This document shows positions 36,196 through 46,193 of a DNA stretch of 64,000 bases, one piece after another. The translations under genes and the position numbers were made by a program. How positions within the stretch are numbered: position 1 is the first letter of the stretch; each line of letters starts with the position of its first letter. The DNA lies in contig NZ_CP134228.1 in assembly GCF_031656215.1 (NCBI RefSeq), forward strand, positions 1 to 64,000, written 5' to 3'. The notes under the pieces were generated by a model. That model saw only the letters and a program-made list of their open reading frames with translations, was not told where the DNA came from and did not search any database. This DNA comes from Mesorhizobium koreense. GTDB lineage: Bacteria > Pseudomonadota > Alphaproteobacteria > Rhizobiales > Rhizobiaceae.

Positions 36196-36925
36196 GGAAA
36201 CCGCCCCCTTCTTCGCAGTCGAAGGGCTCGCCAAGCATTTCGGCGGTGTCCACGCCGTCCAGGGCCTTTCCTTCACGCTCTCGCGCGGCGAGATCGTCGG
36301 GCTGATCGGGCCGAATGGATCGGGCAAGACCACGACGATCAACATGGTCACCGGTGCGCTCAAGCCCGACGAGGGGGCGATCAACGTGGAGGGCGCCGAC
36401 ATGGCCCGCTCTCCCGCTCATCTCTACGCCCGTCGCGGCGTCGCCCGCACCTTCCAGGTGCCGCGGCTCTTCCGCCGCATGACGGTGCTGGAGAATATGA
36501 TGGTGCCGGCGCTTTCCGAAGCGACGGCACGGCACGGCCCCGCCGAGGAGCGGGCGCGCGAGGTGCTGACGTTCCTGAGGCTCGATCACCTCACCCACGA
36601 CTATGCGCGTTCCCTCTCGGGCGGTCAGCAGAAGCTCCTGGAACTCGGCCGCGCGCTGATGCTGAAGCCCCGGCTGCTCCTGCTCGACGAGCCTTTCGCG
36701 GGCGTGCATCCGCGCCTTCTCGAACAGATCGCGGATCACATCCGAACGCTCAACCGCGACGGCTATACGATCGTGCTGGTGGACCACAATCTGGAGGCCG
36801 TCAAGTCCGTCGTGACGCGCGTGATGGTGATGGCGCGCGGCCGCAAGATCGCGGACGGGGCCGCGGCCGAGGTGCTGCAGGACCCGGAGGTGGTGCGCGC
36901 CTATACCGGAACGCGGGTACATTGA
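36185..36925 (+). CDS. ABC transporter ATP-binding protein, LivG type
   Basis: A 246-residue ATPase with Walker A GPNGSGKTTT (about 40-49), the Q-loop/RTFQVPRLF region (about 90), signature LSGGQQKLLELGRALM (about 140-155), Walker B LLLLDEPFAGVHP (about 158-170) and switch histidine VDHNLE. The longer insertion before the signature is typical for LivG. Overlaps the preceding permease and ends 5-8 bases before the second ATPase start. Confidence 0.93.
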   Translation: MSAEETAPFFAVEGLAKHFGGVHAVQGLSFTLSRGEIVGLIGPNGSGKTTTINMVTGALKPDEGAINVEGADMARSPAHLYARRGVARTFQVPRLFRRMTVLENMMVPALSEATARHGPAEERAREVLTFLRLDHLTHDYARSLSGGQQKLLELGRALMLKPRLLLLDEPFAGVHPRLLEQIADHIRTLNRDGYTIVLVDHNLEAVKSVVTRVMVMARGRKIADGAAAEVLQDPEVVRAYTGTRVH

Positions 36926-36933
36926 GGGGTATG

Positions 36934-37713
36934 ATGGCCGAGACCGCTTCCGCATCGCAATCCGGGCACTGGACCGCTGCCGAGCCGCTGCTTGCCTGCG
37001 AGAACCTCGTGGCCGGCTATACGCGCGACATCAACATCCTGCGCAACCTCTCGGCCAAAGCCTGGGCGGGACGCATCTCCTGCGTCGTCGGACCGAACGG
37101 CACCGGCAAGTCCACCCTCTTGAAAGCGCTCTTCGGTTTCCTCAAGCCAAGCAGCGGCCGTGTCGCGCTCGACGGCGAGGACATCACCGGCCAGCCGCCC
37201 TTCAAGATGCTGGGCGCCGGGCTTGCCTATCTGCCGCAACGGCCGAGCCTTTTCCCCTACCTCACGGTCGAATCCAATCTGAAACTCGGGCTCTGGCACG
37301 CAAGGCCGAGGAAGGCCGTTCTCACCGAGAAACTGGAACGCGCCTATGAGCGTTTCCCCGTCGTGCGCGAGAAACGCTCGCAGCCGGCGGGTGAGCTTTC
37401 GGGCGGCCAGCAGCGCCAGGTCGAGATCGCGCGCAGCCTGATGACGGACCCGTCCGTCTACCTGATCGACGAGCCGACCGCCGGCGTCGACCCGCAGACC
37501 AGCGAGATCATCTACGAGATCGTGCGCGATCTGGCGCGCGATCTCGGCAAGGCCGTGCTCCTGGTCGACCAGGACATCCGCGCCGCGCTCGCCATCACCG
37601 ACTATGTCTATGTGGTCAAGAACGGCGCCGTGTTCTCGGAGGGCGCGCGCGAGGATTTCGGCAGCGACACCGACGCGCTGGTGGCGCGCTGGCTCTACGC
37701 AAGCGGCGAGTGA
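36934..37713 (+). CDS. ABC transporter ATP-binding protein, LivF type
   Basis: A 259-residue second ATPase: Walker A GPNGTGKSTL (about 50-59), signature LSGGQQRQVEIARSL (about 148-162), Walker B VYLIDEPTAGVDP (about 168-180), and a switch segment LVDQD with glutamine-aspartate. The start could be either of two adjacent ATGs (36931 or 36934); the second is better spaced from GAGGGG. It completes the importer and is convergent with the amidase gene. Confidence 0.92.
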   Translation: MAETASASQSGHWTAAEPLLACENLVAGYTRDINILRNLSAKAWAGRISCVVGPNGTGKSTLLKALFGFLKPSSGRVALDGEDITGQPPFKMLGAGLAYLPQRPSLFPYLTVESNLKLGLWHARPRKAVLTEKLERAYERFPVVREKRSQPAGELSGGQQRQVEIARSLMTDPSVYLIDEPTAGVDPQTSEIIYEIVRDLARDLGKAVLLVDQDIRAALAITDYVYVVKNGAVFSEGAREDFGSDTDALVARWLYASGE

Positions 37714-37729
37714 GGGCGCCGCGCCGTAT

Positions 37730-39139
37730 TCACGGCTGTGAAAAGCCTTCGGGCGCCTCGAACAGCGATCCGCCGCGCCTGACTTCCAGCGCGCGACCGA
37801 TGCGAAGAGCAAGCGGGTCCTGGAAGCGGCGCACGACGATCTGCAACCCGGACGGCAGGCCCTCGACAAGTCCGACGGGAACGCTGAGCGCCGCCATGTC
37901 CATCAGATTGACCATCCGGCTGAACGTACCGAGCGTCGTCTTCGATTCATCGAGATCGGCAAGCGCCGGGGCGGTGATCGGCGATGTCGGCGTCAGGAAG
38001 GCGTCGGCGCCCTCCATATAGCGCATGAACTCGATCTGGCGCGCTCGACGCATCGCGATCAGTTCCTGGTACCGCGCGCCGTCGATCTCCTTGCCCTTCA
38101 CCACCCGCGCACGGATCGCGGGATCCACCACGCTGTCGGGCTTCTCGATATGACGGCCGAGATGATGCCAGGCCTCCGCGGCGAGGATGTCGCCGGCGTG
38201 AACCATGTAGGTCTCCGGCGGCTCCGGCATCGGCCTTTCCTCGATGGAAGCGCCGAGCGCCTCGAGATCGGCGATCGCGGCGCGGAACCGCTCCAGTACG
38301 CCCGGCATCACGGAAGAGAGATCGGTCGCGTCCGGGATGCGGAAGCGCAGGCCGGCGACGCCACGATCGAGCCCTTCGAGCGCCCGTGTAAGCGCGAGAC
38401 CATAGGTGGCGGGATCGGCGGCATCTTCGCCCTCGATGGCGGCCAGCACGAGCGCGGCGTCCTCGACGGAGCGCGCCAGCGGCCCGATGCTGTCGAAAGT
38501 GGTGGCGAGCGGCAGGAGGCCGCCGCGCCCGACGAGGCCGGCGGTGGTCTTCAAGCCCACCACGCCGCACATGCCGGACGGGTTGCGGATCGAGCCGGTC
38601 GTATCGGTGCCGAGCGCCATCGGCACGAGACCGGCCGCGACCGCGACGCCCGATCCGCTCGACGAACCGCCCGGCGCGCGCGGCACGGCGCGGTCATAGG
38701 GGTTGAGCGGCGTGCCGGTGACCGGATTGGTGCCCCAGCTTCCGAAGGCGAATTCGACCGTCTGCACCTTGCCGAGCAGGATCATGCCGGCATCGGTCAG
38801 CCGCCGGAGCACCGAGGCCGTGGCGGTAGCGGGCCCGGCGGCGAGCGCCTTCGAGCCGGCCATGGTCCTGTAGCCCTCGACGTCGAGCAGATCCTTCGCC
38901 GCGAAGGGGATGCCGTCGAGCCGCCCCAGCGCCCTACCCTGTCGCCGGCGTTCGTCGGCGGCTTCGGCAGCGGCGATGGCGCTTTCGGGAAAAGTCATCA
39001 CGAAGGCGTTCAGCGACGGATGGGCCTCGATGCGATCGAGTGACCGGCGAACGATGGCCGACGACGTCGTGCGGCCTTCCTCCAGCGCATGCGCCAGTTC
39101 ACCGATGGTGGCGAAAGCCGATTCCGTTTCGACGGTCAT
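37730..39139 (-). CDS. Amidase-signature family amidase
   Basis: A 469-residue amidase-signature enzyme that hydrolyses C-N amide bonds through a Ser-Ser-Lys triad. The lysine is in PFAAKDLLD (about 80), the cis-serine in GGSSSGSGVAVAAG (about 153-166) and the nucleophilic serine in GTDTTGSIRNPS (about 178). The ATG is chosen because residues before it are low complexity and unlike the family. It faces the importer end, and probably acts on a compound related to the imported one. Substrate unknown. Confidence 0.9.
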   Translation of the reverse strand: MTVETESAFATIGELAHALEEGRTTSSAIVRRSLDRIEAHPSLNAFVMTFPESAIAAAEAADERRRQGRALGRLDGIPFAAKDLLDVEGYRTMAGSKALAAGPATATASVLRRLTDAGMILLGKVQTVEFAFGSWGTNPVTGTPLNPYDRAVPRAPGGSSSGSGVAVAAGLVPMALGTDTTGSIRNPSGMCGVVGLKTTAGLVGRGGLLPLATTFDSIGPLARSVEDAALVLAAIEGEDAADPATYGLALTRALEGLDRGVAGLRFRIPDATDLSSVMPGVLERFRAAIADLEALGASIEERPMPEPPETYMVHAGDILAAEAWHHLGRHIEKPDSVVDPAIRARVVKGKEIDGARYQELIAMRRARQIEFMRYMEGADAFLTPTSPITAPALADLDESKTTLGTFSRMVNLMDMAALSVPVGLVEGLPSGLQIVVRRFQDPLALRIGRALEVRRGGSLFEAPEGFSQP

Positions 39140-39167
39140 GCAGCGGGCAGTTTCTGTGCGTTGTTTT

Positions 39168-39323
39168 TCATTGTTTTTCGGAAGAGGCGTCCGGCTCGGT
39201 TGGCGCCTCCGCCTGATCAGGGGGCCTCTTCGCCGCCTTGGCTGCCAGCTTCTCAGCTTTCTTGGCCGCCTTGATGCGGTCACGCTCCTTGCGTTCGAAA
39301 TTGTAGTTGGGGGTACGGGGCAT
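39168..39323 (-). CDS. Small basic/charged hypothetical protein
   Basis: A 51-residue protein beginning MPRTPNYNFERKERDRIKAA, rich in lysine and alanine in the middle (KKAEKLAAKAAKR) and acidic at the end. Proteins starting with this PNYNFERKERDR pattern are widely seen as small conserved hypotheticals in rhizobia, which supports a real gene. The ATG is preceded by AAAGGATC. It lies between the amidase and the tRNA-Leu genes, all on the minus strand. Function unknown. Confidence 0.7.
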   Translation of the reverse strand: MPRTPNYNFERKERDRIKAAKKAEKLAAKAAKRPPDQAEAPTEPDASSEKQ

Positions 39324-39461
39324 ACCAGATCCTTTCTCCAGCCACATAGTGGCGGCATTTTCCGGAAGCAACCGCCTAACTATTCCATTCGAAAAAAGCT
39401 GACTGAAAATGGATGCGGAAAGGTCGAAAAAGCAACAGAATCAAAAGGTGAATCAAAGGGA

Positions 39462-39546
39462 TGGTGCCCAGGAGAGGACTCGAACCTCCACGCCTCGCGG
39501 CACACGGACCTGAACCGTGCGCGTCTACCAATTCCGCCACCTGGGC
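39462..39546 (-). tRNA. tRNA-Leu (CAG)
   Basis: On the minus strand an 85-base tRNA with a complete acceptor stem GCCCAGG/CCTGGGC, encoded CCA end, D-arm GGCGGAATTGGTAGACGC form, anticodon stem-loop CACGG-TTCAGGT-CCGTG giving anticodon CAG, a long variable arm and TTCGAGTC T-loop. The long variable arm fits leucine. Confidence 0.95.
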
Positions 39547-39661
39547 AAGGTGCGCCGCCGATGTAAGCGGGCCGGCTGTGCCTGTCAACGTGTTTAATCG
39601 CCGAAGAAGGGCCCCTGCCGCCACATCCGCGCCGTTCCGCCCGCCGGCGCGCTCGGCGCGC

Positions 39662-40282
39662 CTATCCTTCGAGCACTTCCTTGGAAGCCACGCTCGAATC
39701 GGCGTTGAGCTGGTAGACGATCGGCACGCCGGTGCCAAGTTCCAGCTTGACCACTTCGTCGGGCGACAGACCGTCGAGCGCCATGATCAGCGCACGCAGC
39801 GAATTGCCGTGCGCGGCGACGAGCATGGTCTTACCGCCCAGCACGTAAGGCTGCATCTCGTGAAGGTAATAAGGCCAGACCCGCGCGCCGGTATCGCGCA
39901 GGCTTTCGCCGGCGGGAGGCTGCACGTCGTAGGAGCGCCGCCAGATATGGACCTGCTCCTCGCCCCATTTCTTACGCGCATCGTCCTTGTTGAGGCCGGA
40001 GAGGTCGCCATAGTCGCGCTCGTTGAGCGCCTGGTCGCGGACCGTGCGCAATCCGCCCTGGCCGAGCACGTCGAGGATGATCTCGCAGGTCTTCTGCGCC
40101 CTCGTAAGCGCCGAGGTGAAGGCGATATCGAATTTGAGCCCGCGCGCTTTCAGCATCCCGCCGGCGGCGCGCGCTTCCTCGCGCCCCTTGTCGGTCAGCC
40201 CGACGTCGCGCCAGCCGGTGAACAGGTTCTTCAAGTTCCATTCGCTCTGGCCGTGGCGGACGAGCACAAGGGTGCGCTGCAT
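39662..40282 (-). CDS. gpmA: 2,3-bisphosphoglycerate-dependent phosphoglycerate mutase
   Basis: Interconverts 3- and 2-phosphoglycerate in glycolysis/gluconeogenesis. The 206-residue protein has the phosphohistidine motif [10 protein letters not shown] (about 7-16), [13 protein letters not shown] with the catalytic glutamate (about 87), and the second histidine in [11 protein letters not shown] (about 158). It is shorter than the approximately 250-residue E. coli form but typical for alphaproteobacteria. It follows dapB, 27 bases away. Confidence 0.95.
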   Translation of the reverse strand: MQRTLVLVRHGQSEWNLKNLFTGWRDVGLTDKGREEARAAGGMLKARGLKFDIAFTSALTRAQKTCEIILDVLGQGGLRTVRDQALNERDYGDLSGLNKDDARKKWGEEQVHIWRRSYDVQPPAGESLRDTGARVWPYYLHEMQPYVLGGKTMLVAAHGNSLRALIMALDGLSPDEVVKLELGTGVPIVYQLNADSSVASKEVLEG

Positions 40283-40309
40283 GTTTCGATCCTTCCGATT
40301 CAGGTCGAT

Positions 40310-41128
40310 TTATTGCCCGGAGAGGCCGAGCACGTCGAGCATGGAGTAGAGGCCGGGTTTCCTGCCGCGGGCCCAAAGTGCGGCCTTGACCGCTCCACGG
40401 GCGAAGATGCCCCGGTCTTCAGCCTGATGCGAAAGCACGACGCGCTCGCCCGTGCCCGCGAGGATGACGGAGTGCTCGCCGACGACCGAGCCGCCGCGCA
40501 GCGAGGCGAAACCGATCGTGCCGGTTTCGCGCGCGCCGGTGTGGCCGTCGCGCACGCGCACGCTTTTCTCGGCAAGCGCGATCTCGCGGCCCTCGGCCGC
40601 CGCTTCGCCGAGCAACAAGGCCGTGCCGGATGGCGCATCCACCTTGTTGCGGTGATGCATCTCAAGCACCTCTATGTCGAAATCGTCGGCGCCGAGCGCC
40701 GCCGCCGCCTCGCGCACCAGAACCGCCAGAAGATTGACGCCGAGGCTCATATTGCCCGACTTCACGATGGTCGCGTGACGGGCGGCGGCGGCGATCTTCG
40801 CATCGTCATCGACGCTGCATCCCGTCGTGCCGATGACGTGGACGATGCGCGCCTGCGCCGCATAGCCGGCGAACTCCACGCTTGCGGCCGGCACGCTGAA
40901 GTCGAGCACGCCATCGGCCTTGGCGAAGGCCGGCAGCGGATCGTCGGTGACCGGCACGCCGAGCGGCCCGACGCCGGCAATTTCACCGGCATCCCTGCCG
41001 AGAAAGGGCGACCCTGCCCTCTCGATCGCGCCGGCGACACGGGCGCCGTCCATCGCCTGCACCGTGCGGATCAGCGTCTGCCCCATGCGCCCCGCCGCGC
41101 CGACGACCACCAACCCCATATCGCTCAT
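40310..41128 (-). CDS. dapB: 4-hydroxy-tetrahydrodipicolinate reductase
   Basis: DapB makes tetrahydrodipicolinate for lysine and peptidoglycan synthesis. The 272-residue protein shows the N-terminal [13 protein letters not shown] nucleotide site, the GTTGCS segment and the catalytic [16 protein letters not shown] block (about 155-170) with His-His and Lys. The ATG shares one base with the stop of the upstream exporter gene, so translation is coupled; a TTG one codon earlier is discarded. Confidence 0.95.
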   Translation of the reverse strand: MSDMGLVVVGAAGRMGQTLIRTVQAMDGARVAGAIERAGSPFLGRDAGEIAGVGPLGVPVTDDPLPAFAKADGVLDFSVPAASVEFAGYAAQARIVHVIGTTGCSVDDDAKIAAAARHATIVKSGNMSLGVNLLAVLVREAAAALGADDFDIEVLEMHHRNKVDAPSGTALLLGEAAAEGREIALAEKSVRVRDGHTGARETGTIGFASLRGGSVVGEHSVILAGTGERVVLSHQAEDRGIFARGAVKAALWARGRKPGLYSMLDVLGLSGQ

Positions 41129-43062
41129 CAATGCGTTCCCCCGGCAATTTTCGTCTGCGGTTCGGACCGCCCGGACCGATCGTCGTCCGGGCCAACATCG
41201 TCGACAAGTTCGAGGCCCTTTTCACTCGGCGCCCGATAGAAGCGTGCGTAGACGCCGTCGGGTTTTGCCAGGAGCGCGCGGTGCGAGCCCTGCTCGACAA
41301 CGCGCCCTTCTTCCAGGACAACGATCTTGTCGGCGTCGACGACGGTTGAAAGCCGGTGCGCGATGACGATTGTCGTGCGCCCCTTCATGACGGTCACGAG
41401 CGCCTGCTGGACGCGCAACTCGGATTCGTTGTCGAGGGCGGAGGTGGCTTCGTCCAGAACCAGAATGGGTGCGTTACGCACGATGGCGCGGGCGATCGAG
41501 ACGCGCTGCCGCTGCCCGCCGGAAAGCGTCACGCCGTTTTCGCCGACCAGCGTTTCATAACCCTGCGCCTGCTGGCGGATGAATTCGTCGGCGTTCGCGA
41601 GCCTTGCCGCCTCCTCCACCTCGGCATCGGTGGCATCGGGCCGTCCGTAGCGGATATTGTCCCGGATCGTGCCCTCGAACAGATAGGGCTGTTGCGAGAC
41701 GTAGGCGAGCGAGCGACGGAGCGACCGTTTGGTCACCCTGGAGATGTCCTGCCCGTCGATTTCGATGGCACCGGAATCGAGGTCGTAGAAGCGCTCGAGG
41801 AGCGCGACGAGCGTCGACTTGCCCGCGCCCGACGCGCCGACCAGCGCCGTCGTCTCGCCCGAAGCCGCGGTGAAGGCAACATTGCGCAGGACCGGCATCT
41901 TTTCGTCGTAGGAGAAGGTGACGTCGCGGAACCGGACCTCCGCGGCTGTCACCTTGACGTCGGGAGCACCGTCCATGTCGCGCTGGTGCGGTTCGACATC
42001 CAGGATCTCGTAGATCATGCGGGCGTTGACGAGGGCCTTTTCAAGACCCACCTGCACCTTCGCCAACCGCCGCGCGGGATCGTAGGCAAGCAGCAGCGCC
42101 GTGATGAAGGCGAAGACCGATCCCGGCGGCACGCCTTGATAGGCGGCACGGTAGCCGGCATAGCCGATGACGCCGGCGATGGCGAAGCCGGCCAGCACCT
42201 CGGAAATGGGAGACATGCGCTCCGAAACGCGCGCGATCTTGTTCGCGCGCTTCTCGGCCTCGTCGATGAGGATGCCGAGCTTCGCGGAGAGTTGCTCCTC
42301 CATGGTGAAGGCCTTGACGATGGCAACACCCTGCGTCGCCTCCTGCATCGCGCCGATGAGGCGGGAATTGTATTCCACAGCCTCCCGGGTCACGTGCCGC
42401 AGCCGCCGCATGAGATAGTTGATCGTGAAGATCAGCGGTGGCGCGATGAGAAGCGCGATAGCCGAAAGCATCGGGTCCTGGAACACCATGACGGCGACGA
42501 GCCCGACGACCGAGACCGCGTCACGAGCCACCGAGGTCAGCGTCAGGCTGAGCAGGTCGCGTACGCCCGCCACATTCTGGTTGATGCGCGCCGCAAGCTG
42601 ACCGGAGCGCGTCGCCGTGAAATAGCTCACGCCGAGCCGCATCAGATGGTCGAACATACGCTGCTGGTAGCGGGCGACGAGATTGTTGCCGATCTTGGCA
42701 AGCAGCACGGCCTGCATGTAGCTCGCGACCCCGCGTATGGCGAAGGCGAGCACGATGCTGCCGCAGATCAGCACCAGGAGATCGTAGCGCTGCTTGTAGA
42801 AGACCTTGTCGATGACGTCGCGCATGATCCACGCGCTGAACGCCGTCGAGCCCGCCACGGCGAGCAGGCAAACGATGGTCACCGCATAGGTGCCGACATA
42901 GTCGCGGCCGTTCTCCGCCAGGATGCGACGGACGACGGCGATGATCTCGCCCGGGGCGGCCGGCGGATGCTTCCGTCTTTTCGCAGCCTTTGCCAGGTGC
43001 GGTTCCTTCCGAATTTGGCTGGCTCCCAACGGCGCCCCCAATAACGCTCCCAATAACGCCAT
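41128..43062 (-). CDS. MsbA-type ABC exporter (fused TMD-NBD)
   Basis: A 644-residue half-transporter with six helices in an N-terminal membrane domain (about 60-350) and a C-terminal ATPase: Walker [11 protein letters not shown] (about 425), signature [15 protein letters not shown] (about 530), Walker [12 protein letters not shown] (about 554), switch histidine IAHRLST. The family exports lipids or drugs; MsbA-like lipid A-core export is plausible but not shown. The start is uncertain (an upstream ATG adds 13 residues). Downstream genes dapB and gpmA are in the same orientation. Confidence 0.88.
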   Translation of the reverse strand: MALLGALLGAPLGASQIRKEPHLAKAAKRRKHPPAAPGEIIAVVRRILAENGRDYVGTYAVTIVCLLAVAGSTAFSAWIMRDVIDKVFYKQRYDLLVLICGSIVLAFAIRGVASYMQAVLLAKIGNNLVARYQQRMFDHLMRLGVSYFTATRSGQLAARINQNVAGVRDLLSLTLTSVARDAVSVVGLVAVMVFQDPMLSAIALLIAPPLIFTINYLMRRLRHVTREAVEYNSRLIGAMQEATQGVAIVKAFTMEEQLSAKLGILIDEAEKRANKIARVSERMSPISEVLAGFAIAGVIGYAGYRAAYQGVPPGSVFAFITALLLAYDPARRLAKVQVGLEKALVNARMIYEILDVEPHQRDMDGAPDVKVTAAEVRFRDVTFSYDEKMPVLRNVAFTAASGETTALVGASGAGKSTLVALLERFYDLDSGAIEIDGQDISRVTKRSLRRSLAYVSQQPYLFEGTIRDNIRYGRPDATDAEVEEAARLANADEFIRQQAQGYETLVGENGVTLSGGQRQRVSIARAIVRNAPILVLDEATSALDNESELRVQQALVTVMKGRTTIVIAHRLSTVVDADKIVVLEEGRVVEQGSHRALLAKPDGVYARFYRAPSEKGLELVDDVGPDDDRSGRSEPQTKIAGGTH

Positions 43063-43128
43063 TGCCGCGCCTTGCCTATGACGCCGTCGAGATTTCCGCA
43101 ATGCGGCGGGCGGAAATCGCCTTCCGAG

Positions 43129-44157
43129 TTAACCGGATTTCCAGCGCCGGCCATGCGTTGACACGCCGAAGCGGGCCGGCGTGCGCGCATAGGCCGCAAG
43201 GCCCGATACGGCGCCACGGGGGTTGGTGATGACATAGGTCGGCATGGCCCGCAGCAGTTCCGTATGCGGGGCCTTGTCCTCGAAGGCGGCGCGGAAGGCG
43301 CCGTTCTTCAGCGCCGGCACGATCTTCTGGGCGATGCCGCCGGTGAGATAGACGCCGCCGCGGCTCATGAAGACCAGCGCCAGATCGCCCGCCGTGCGGC
43401 CGAGGCAGGTGACGAACATGGAAAGCGCCTCGGCGGCGGTCGGATCGGACTTTTCCAGCCCGGCGGCGGTGATTTCTGCGGGGGTGGCCAGCGCCGGCTC
43501 CCTGGCATCGGCCTTGGCGATGGCGCGGTAGATGTTGACGAGACCCCGCCCGCAGAGAAGCTGTTCGCCCGAAATCCGCCCCTCGATCTTCTCAAGATGC
43601 GGAAAGACCTCGAAATCGCGCGGCGTGCGCGGGCCGATGTCCATATGGCCGCCCTCGCCCGGAACGGGAATCCAGCGGTGACAGGCGTGGATGAGACCCG
43701 CGACGCCGAGCCCCGTGCCCGGCCCCAGGATGACGCGGCTGGCGCCTTCCTCGGAGACGCCGCCGCCGATCTTTTCCATCTGGTCCTCGCCGAGCGCCAC
43801 GACCGACAGCGCCTGCGCCTCGAAGTCGTTGAGCACGACGATATCCTCGAGCCCGAGCCCGGAGGCCATCGCCTTCGGACGAACGACCCAGTTGCAATTG
43901 GTGAGTTCGATCTCGTCGCTTTCGACAGGTCCGGCAACCGCCAGGACCGCCGAGCGCGGCTGGATCGACGTGTGGTCGAGGATCGCCGACTGGATCGCGT
44001 CGTCGATATTGGGGAAATCCGCCGTCTGGACGGTCGGGAATTCCTTGGGCTCGGCGTAGCTGTCGAGCAGGATAGCGAAGCGCGCATTCGTCCCGCCTAT
44101 ATCCCCGATCAGGATCGGAAATTTCAGGACGCCGTCGTCGCTGTCGGTTGGCTGCAT
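43129..44157 (-). CDS. glk: Glucokinase
   Basis: Phosphorylates glucose with ATP. The 342-residue ROK-distinct glucokinase (Glk family) shows [12 protein letters not shown] (about 17-28) at the phosphate-1 motif, the [10 protein letters not shown] segment with catalytic aspartate (about 110), [11 protein letters not shown] (about 147) and EGGHMDIGP. It is transcribed in the same direction as the exporter that starts 66 bases downstream of its stop. Confidence 0.93.
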   Translation of the reverse strand: MQPTDSDDGVLKFPILIGDIGGTNARFAILLDSYAEPKEFPTVQTADFPNIDDAIQSAILDHTSIQPRSAVLAVAGPVESDEIELTNCNWVVRPKAMASGLGLEDIVVLNDFEAQALSVVALGEDQMEKIGGGVSEEGASRVILGPGTGLGVAGLIHACHRWIPVPGEGGHMDIGPRTPRDFEVFPHLEKIEGRISGEQLLCGRGLVNIYRAIAKADAREPALATPAEITAAGLEKSDPTAAEALSMFVTCLGRTAGDLALVFMSRGGVYLTGGIAQKIVPALKNGAFRAAFEDKAPHTELLRAMPTYVITNPRGAVSGLAAYARTPARFGVSTHGRRWKSG

Positions 44158-44343
44158 GGTCGGTCTGTTTCCTGCGATACTGCGTTACCCGCCTCGGCGC
44201 GCTTACCTAATGGGTCAATGATGGCGAAGGTTCAACGCCCTGCGGCGCGCTAAATCGGTTGAAACGTATAGAAGCACCGATCACGCAAGGAAAGTGTCAT
44301 CCAGCGGGACGAACAGGATTCACTCGACGGTGGGACGCGGCGG

Positions 44344-45357
44344 CTATTTTCCCCGTTTCGGGCGCGGCTCGGGCAACGGCACGATAGAAGCAGGCGGCGT
44401 CGGCGCATATGCGCTGACCGGTACCGCATCGTCGCCCCCGGCAGGCTCCGACACCGCCACGGCCGTCGAGGCGGCGGCGGGCGCCGCGAGCACGCTCATG
44501 CATGCGCTCGGCAAGGCGGACAGCCGCATGATGTCGCGCGCCTTCGGCTTCGGGTTCTTTGCCGGCCGCCACGGCTCCTCGGTGAACCACCAGGCGAGCG
44601 ACTTGTCACAGCCCTCCTTGCTAGGCTGCCATTGCTCCTTGCAAAGCGGCGAGCCCGACTGGCAACCGATGCGGACATGGAAATGGTCGTCATGGCCCCA
44701 GAAGGGACGGATCTTGCTGAGCCAGCTCCGGTCGCCTTTCACCGTGTCGCAGAGTTTCTTCTTGACGCCCGGATGCACCAGCACCCGCTCCACCTCGGGC
44801 TCGCTCGCCGCCATCTTCAGGATACCCTCATAAGCGGGCGTCCAACGGCTATCGTCGACATAGAGAGAATGCGGCTTGAGCACGGAGACGGCGCTCATCG
44901 TTTCACGCTGGTGCAGGGTCAGGCCGCCCTTCGGCATCGGCATGAACCAGATATCGGCATCGAGCCCGATCTGGTGCGAGGCATGCCCGGTCGTCATCGG
45001 GCCGCCGCGCGGCTGCGAGATGTCGCCGACGAGGAGGCCGTTCCATCCGACCTTGGTCCCGTCTTGTGCCAGCCTTTCGAGCACCTTGATGAGCGTCGGG
45101 TGGCCCCAGCGCCGGTTTCGTGACGGCCGCATCACCTCCCAATGGGCTCCATCGAGCGGCAGCCCGACGCCGCCCTCGAAACAGCCCTTCGAATAAAAGC
45201 CGATGGATTGCGCAGGCCCGGCCGCGGGCAGCTTCTCCGCGCCGAAGGCGAGCTTCGCCAGCGGGTCGTCGGCCATTGCCGGCCTGGCCGAAACCAGGGC
45301 GGCGGCACACAGCGCCGCGGCGGTCAGATTGCGCGCTAGCGCAGCCAGGGAAGGCAT
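44344..45357 (-). CDS. mepA: Penicillin-insensitive murein endopeptidase MepA
   Basis: MepA is a zinc LAS-family endopeptidase that cuts the D-Ala-meso-DAP cross-link in the periplasm. The 337-residue precursor has a signal peptide (1-30, cleaved after RPAMA), the metal-binding HASHQIGLDADIWFMP block (His and Asp, about 123-138), and GHDDHFHVRIGC (about 222-233). A C-terminal alanine/proline-rich extension of about 70 residues is beyond the core. The ATG is preceded by AAAGGAGAC. Confidence 0.92.
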   Translation of the reverse strand: MPSLAALARNLTAAALCAAALVSARPAMADDPLAKLAFGAEKLPAAGPAQSIGFYSKGCFEGGVGLPLDGAHWEVMRPSRNRRWGHPTLIKVLERLAQDGTKVGWNGLLVGDISQPRGGPMTTGHASHQIGLDADIWFMPMPKGGLTLHQRETMSAVSVLKPHSLYVDDSRWTPAYEGILKMAASEPEVERVLVHPGVKKKLCDTVKGDRSWLSKIRPFWGHDDHFHVRIGCQSGSPLCKEQWQPSKEGCDKSLAWWFTEEPWRPAKNPKPKARDIMRLSALPSACMSVLAAPAAASTAVAVSEPAGGDDAVPVSAYAPTPPASIVPLPEPRPKRGK

Positions 45358-45485
45358 GACCCGTCTCCTTTGTCCTGCTCGCGGAAGGATCAAGCGTGGC
45401 GGGTCATGATTAACGAAGCGCTAATCTATGCCGCGGCCGAATCATAGCACGGCCACGGCACGCGCGCAGCTACGGCTTATTGGCG

Positions 45486-46010
45486 TCAACCGGCCGAATT
45501 CAGCGTCATCGACGTTCCGGTCGCCGCCGCGTTCAGGCCGAGCTGGCCCTGCACGCTGATCGTTTGCAGATGGACGGAACCGGAGGTGCCGCCGACAAGC
45601 ACATTGGCGCCAACGCCCGCGCCGACCGTCGCCTCCACGGTCGCGCCTTTATAAAGGCCGCCAAGCGAGCCGTGATGATAGCCCGCCGTCGGCGCGAAGA
45701 CCGCCCATACGAGGCGGCCGCGCTTCGTGAAGCCGACATCGACGCCAAGCTTGCGGATCGTGCCGGTGTAGCGATCGCGGCGGCCGCTATTCGAATGGAA
45801 AACGCAGTCGACTTCCTTGGCGGAGCCGAGGAGATAGCCGACGCCGCCGCCGATATCGCAGGCGAGATAGCCGATGCGCACGCCGCCGCGCGCGTCCGGC
45901 TCGTGGTAGACATTTGCTTCGCGATAGGTGGAAAGGTCGGCCGCGGCCGCAACCGAAACGGCGGCAAGCGACCCCAAAACCAACGAGGCCGCCGAAAGAA
46001 TCTTTTTCAT
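45486..46010 (-). CDS. DUF992 exported protein
   Basis: A 174-residue exported protein with a signal peptide (about 1-24, ending AAAADL) and a DUF992 domain: YLACDIGGGVGYLLGSAKEVDCVF, with two cysteines, then GLYKGATVEATVGAGVGANVLVGG, and a glycine-rich end. DUF992 proteins are small periplasmic/outer-membrane proteins of Hyphomicrobiales with unknown function. The ATG is preceded by a good start context; upstream codons are discarded. Confidence 0.85.
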   Translation of the reverse strand: MKKILSAASLVLGSLAAVSVAAAADLSTYREANVYHEPDARGGVRIGYLACDIGGGVGYLLGSAKEVDCVFHSNSGRRDRYTGTIRKLGVDVGFTKRGRLVWAVFAPTAGYHHGSLGGLYKGATVEATVGAGVGANVLVGGTSGSVHLQTISVQGQLGLNAAATGTSMTLNSAG

Positions 46011-46193
46011 GATCTTGCTCCTCAAGCGATGTGTAAATCCGATGACCGTCCCCATGGCCCGGACGGGGGGAATGGTGCATAGGCACAACAAGACCGCGCC
46101 TACACCCGCCCTTGCAGGATTGAACGGCGAAGGCCCTCTTCTTGTTCCAAGGTGCGGCAGTCTGGCAATTTTGGCGAAGAACGGATTGACCGT

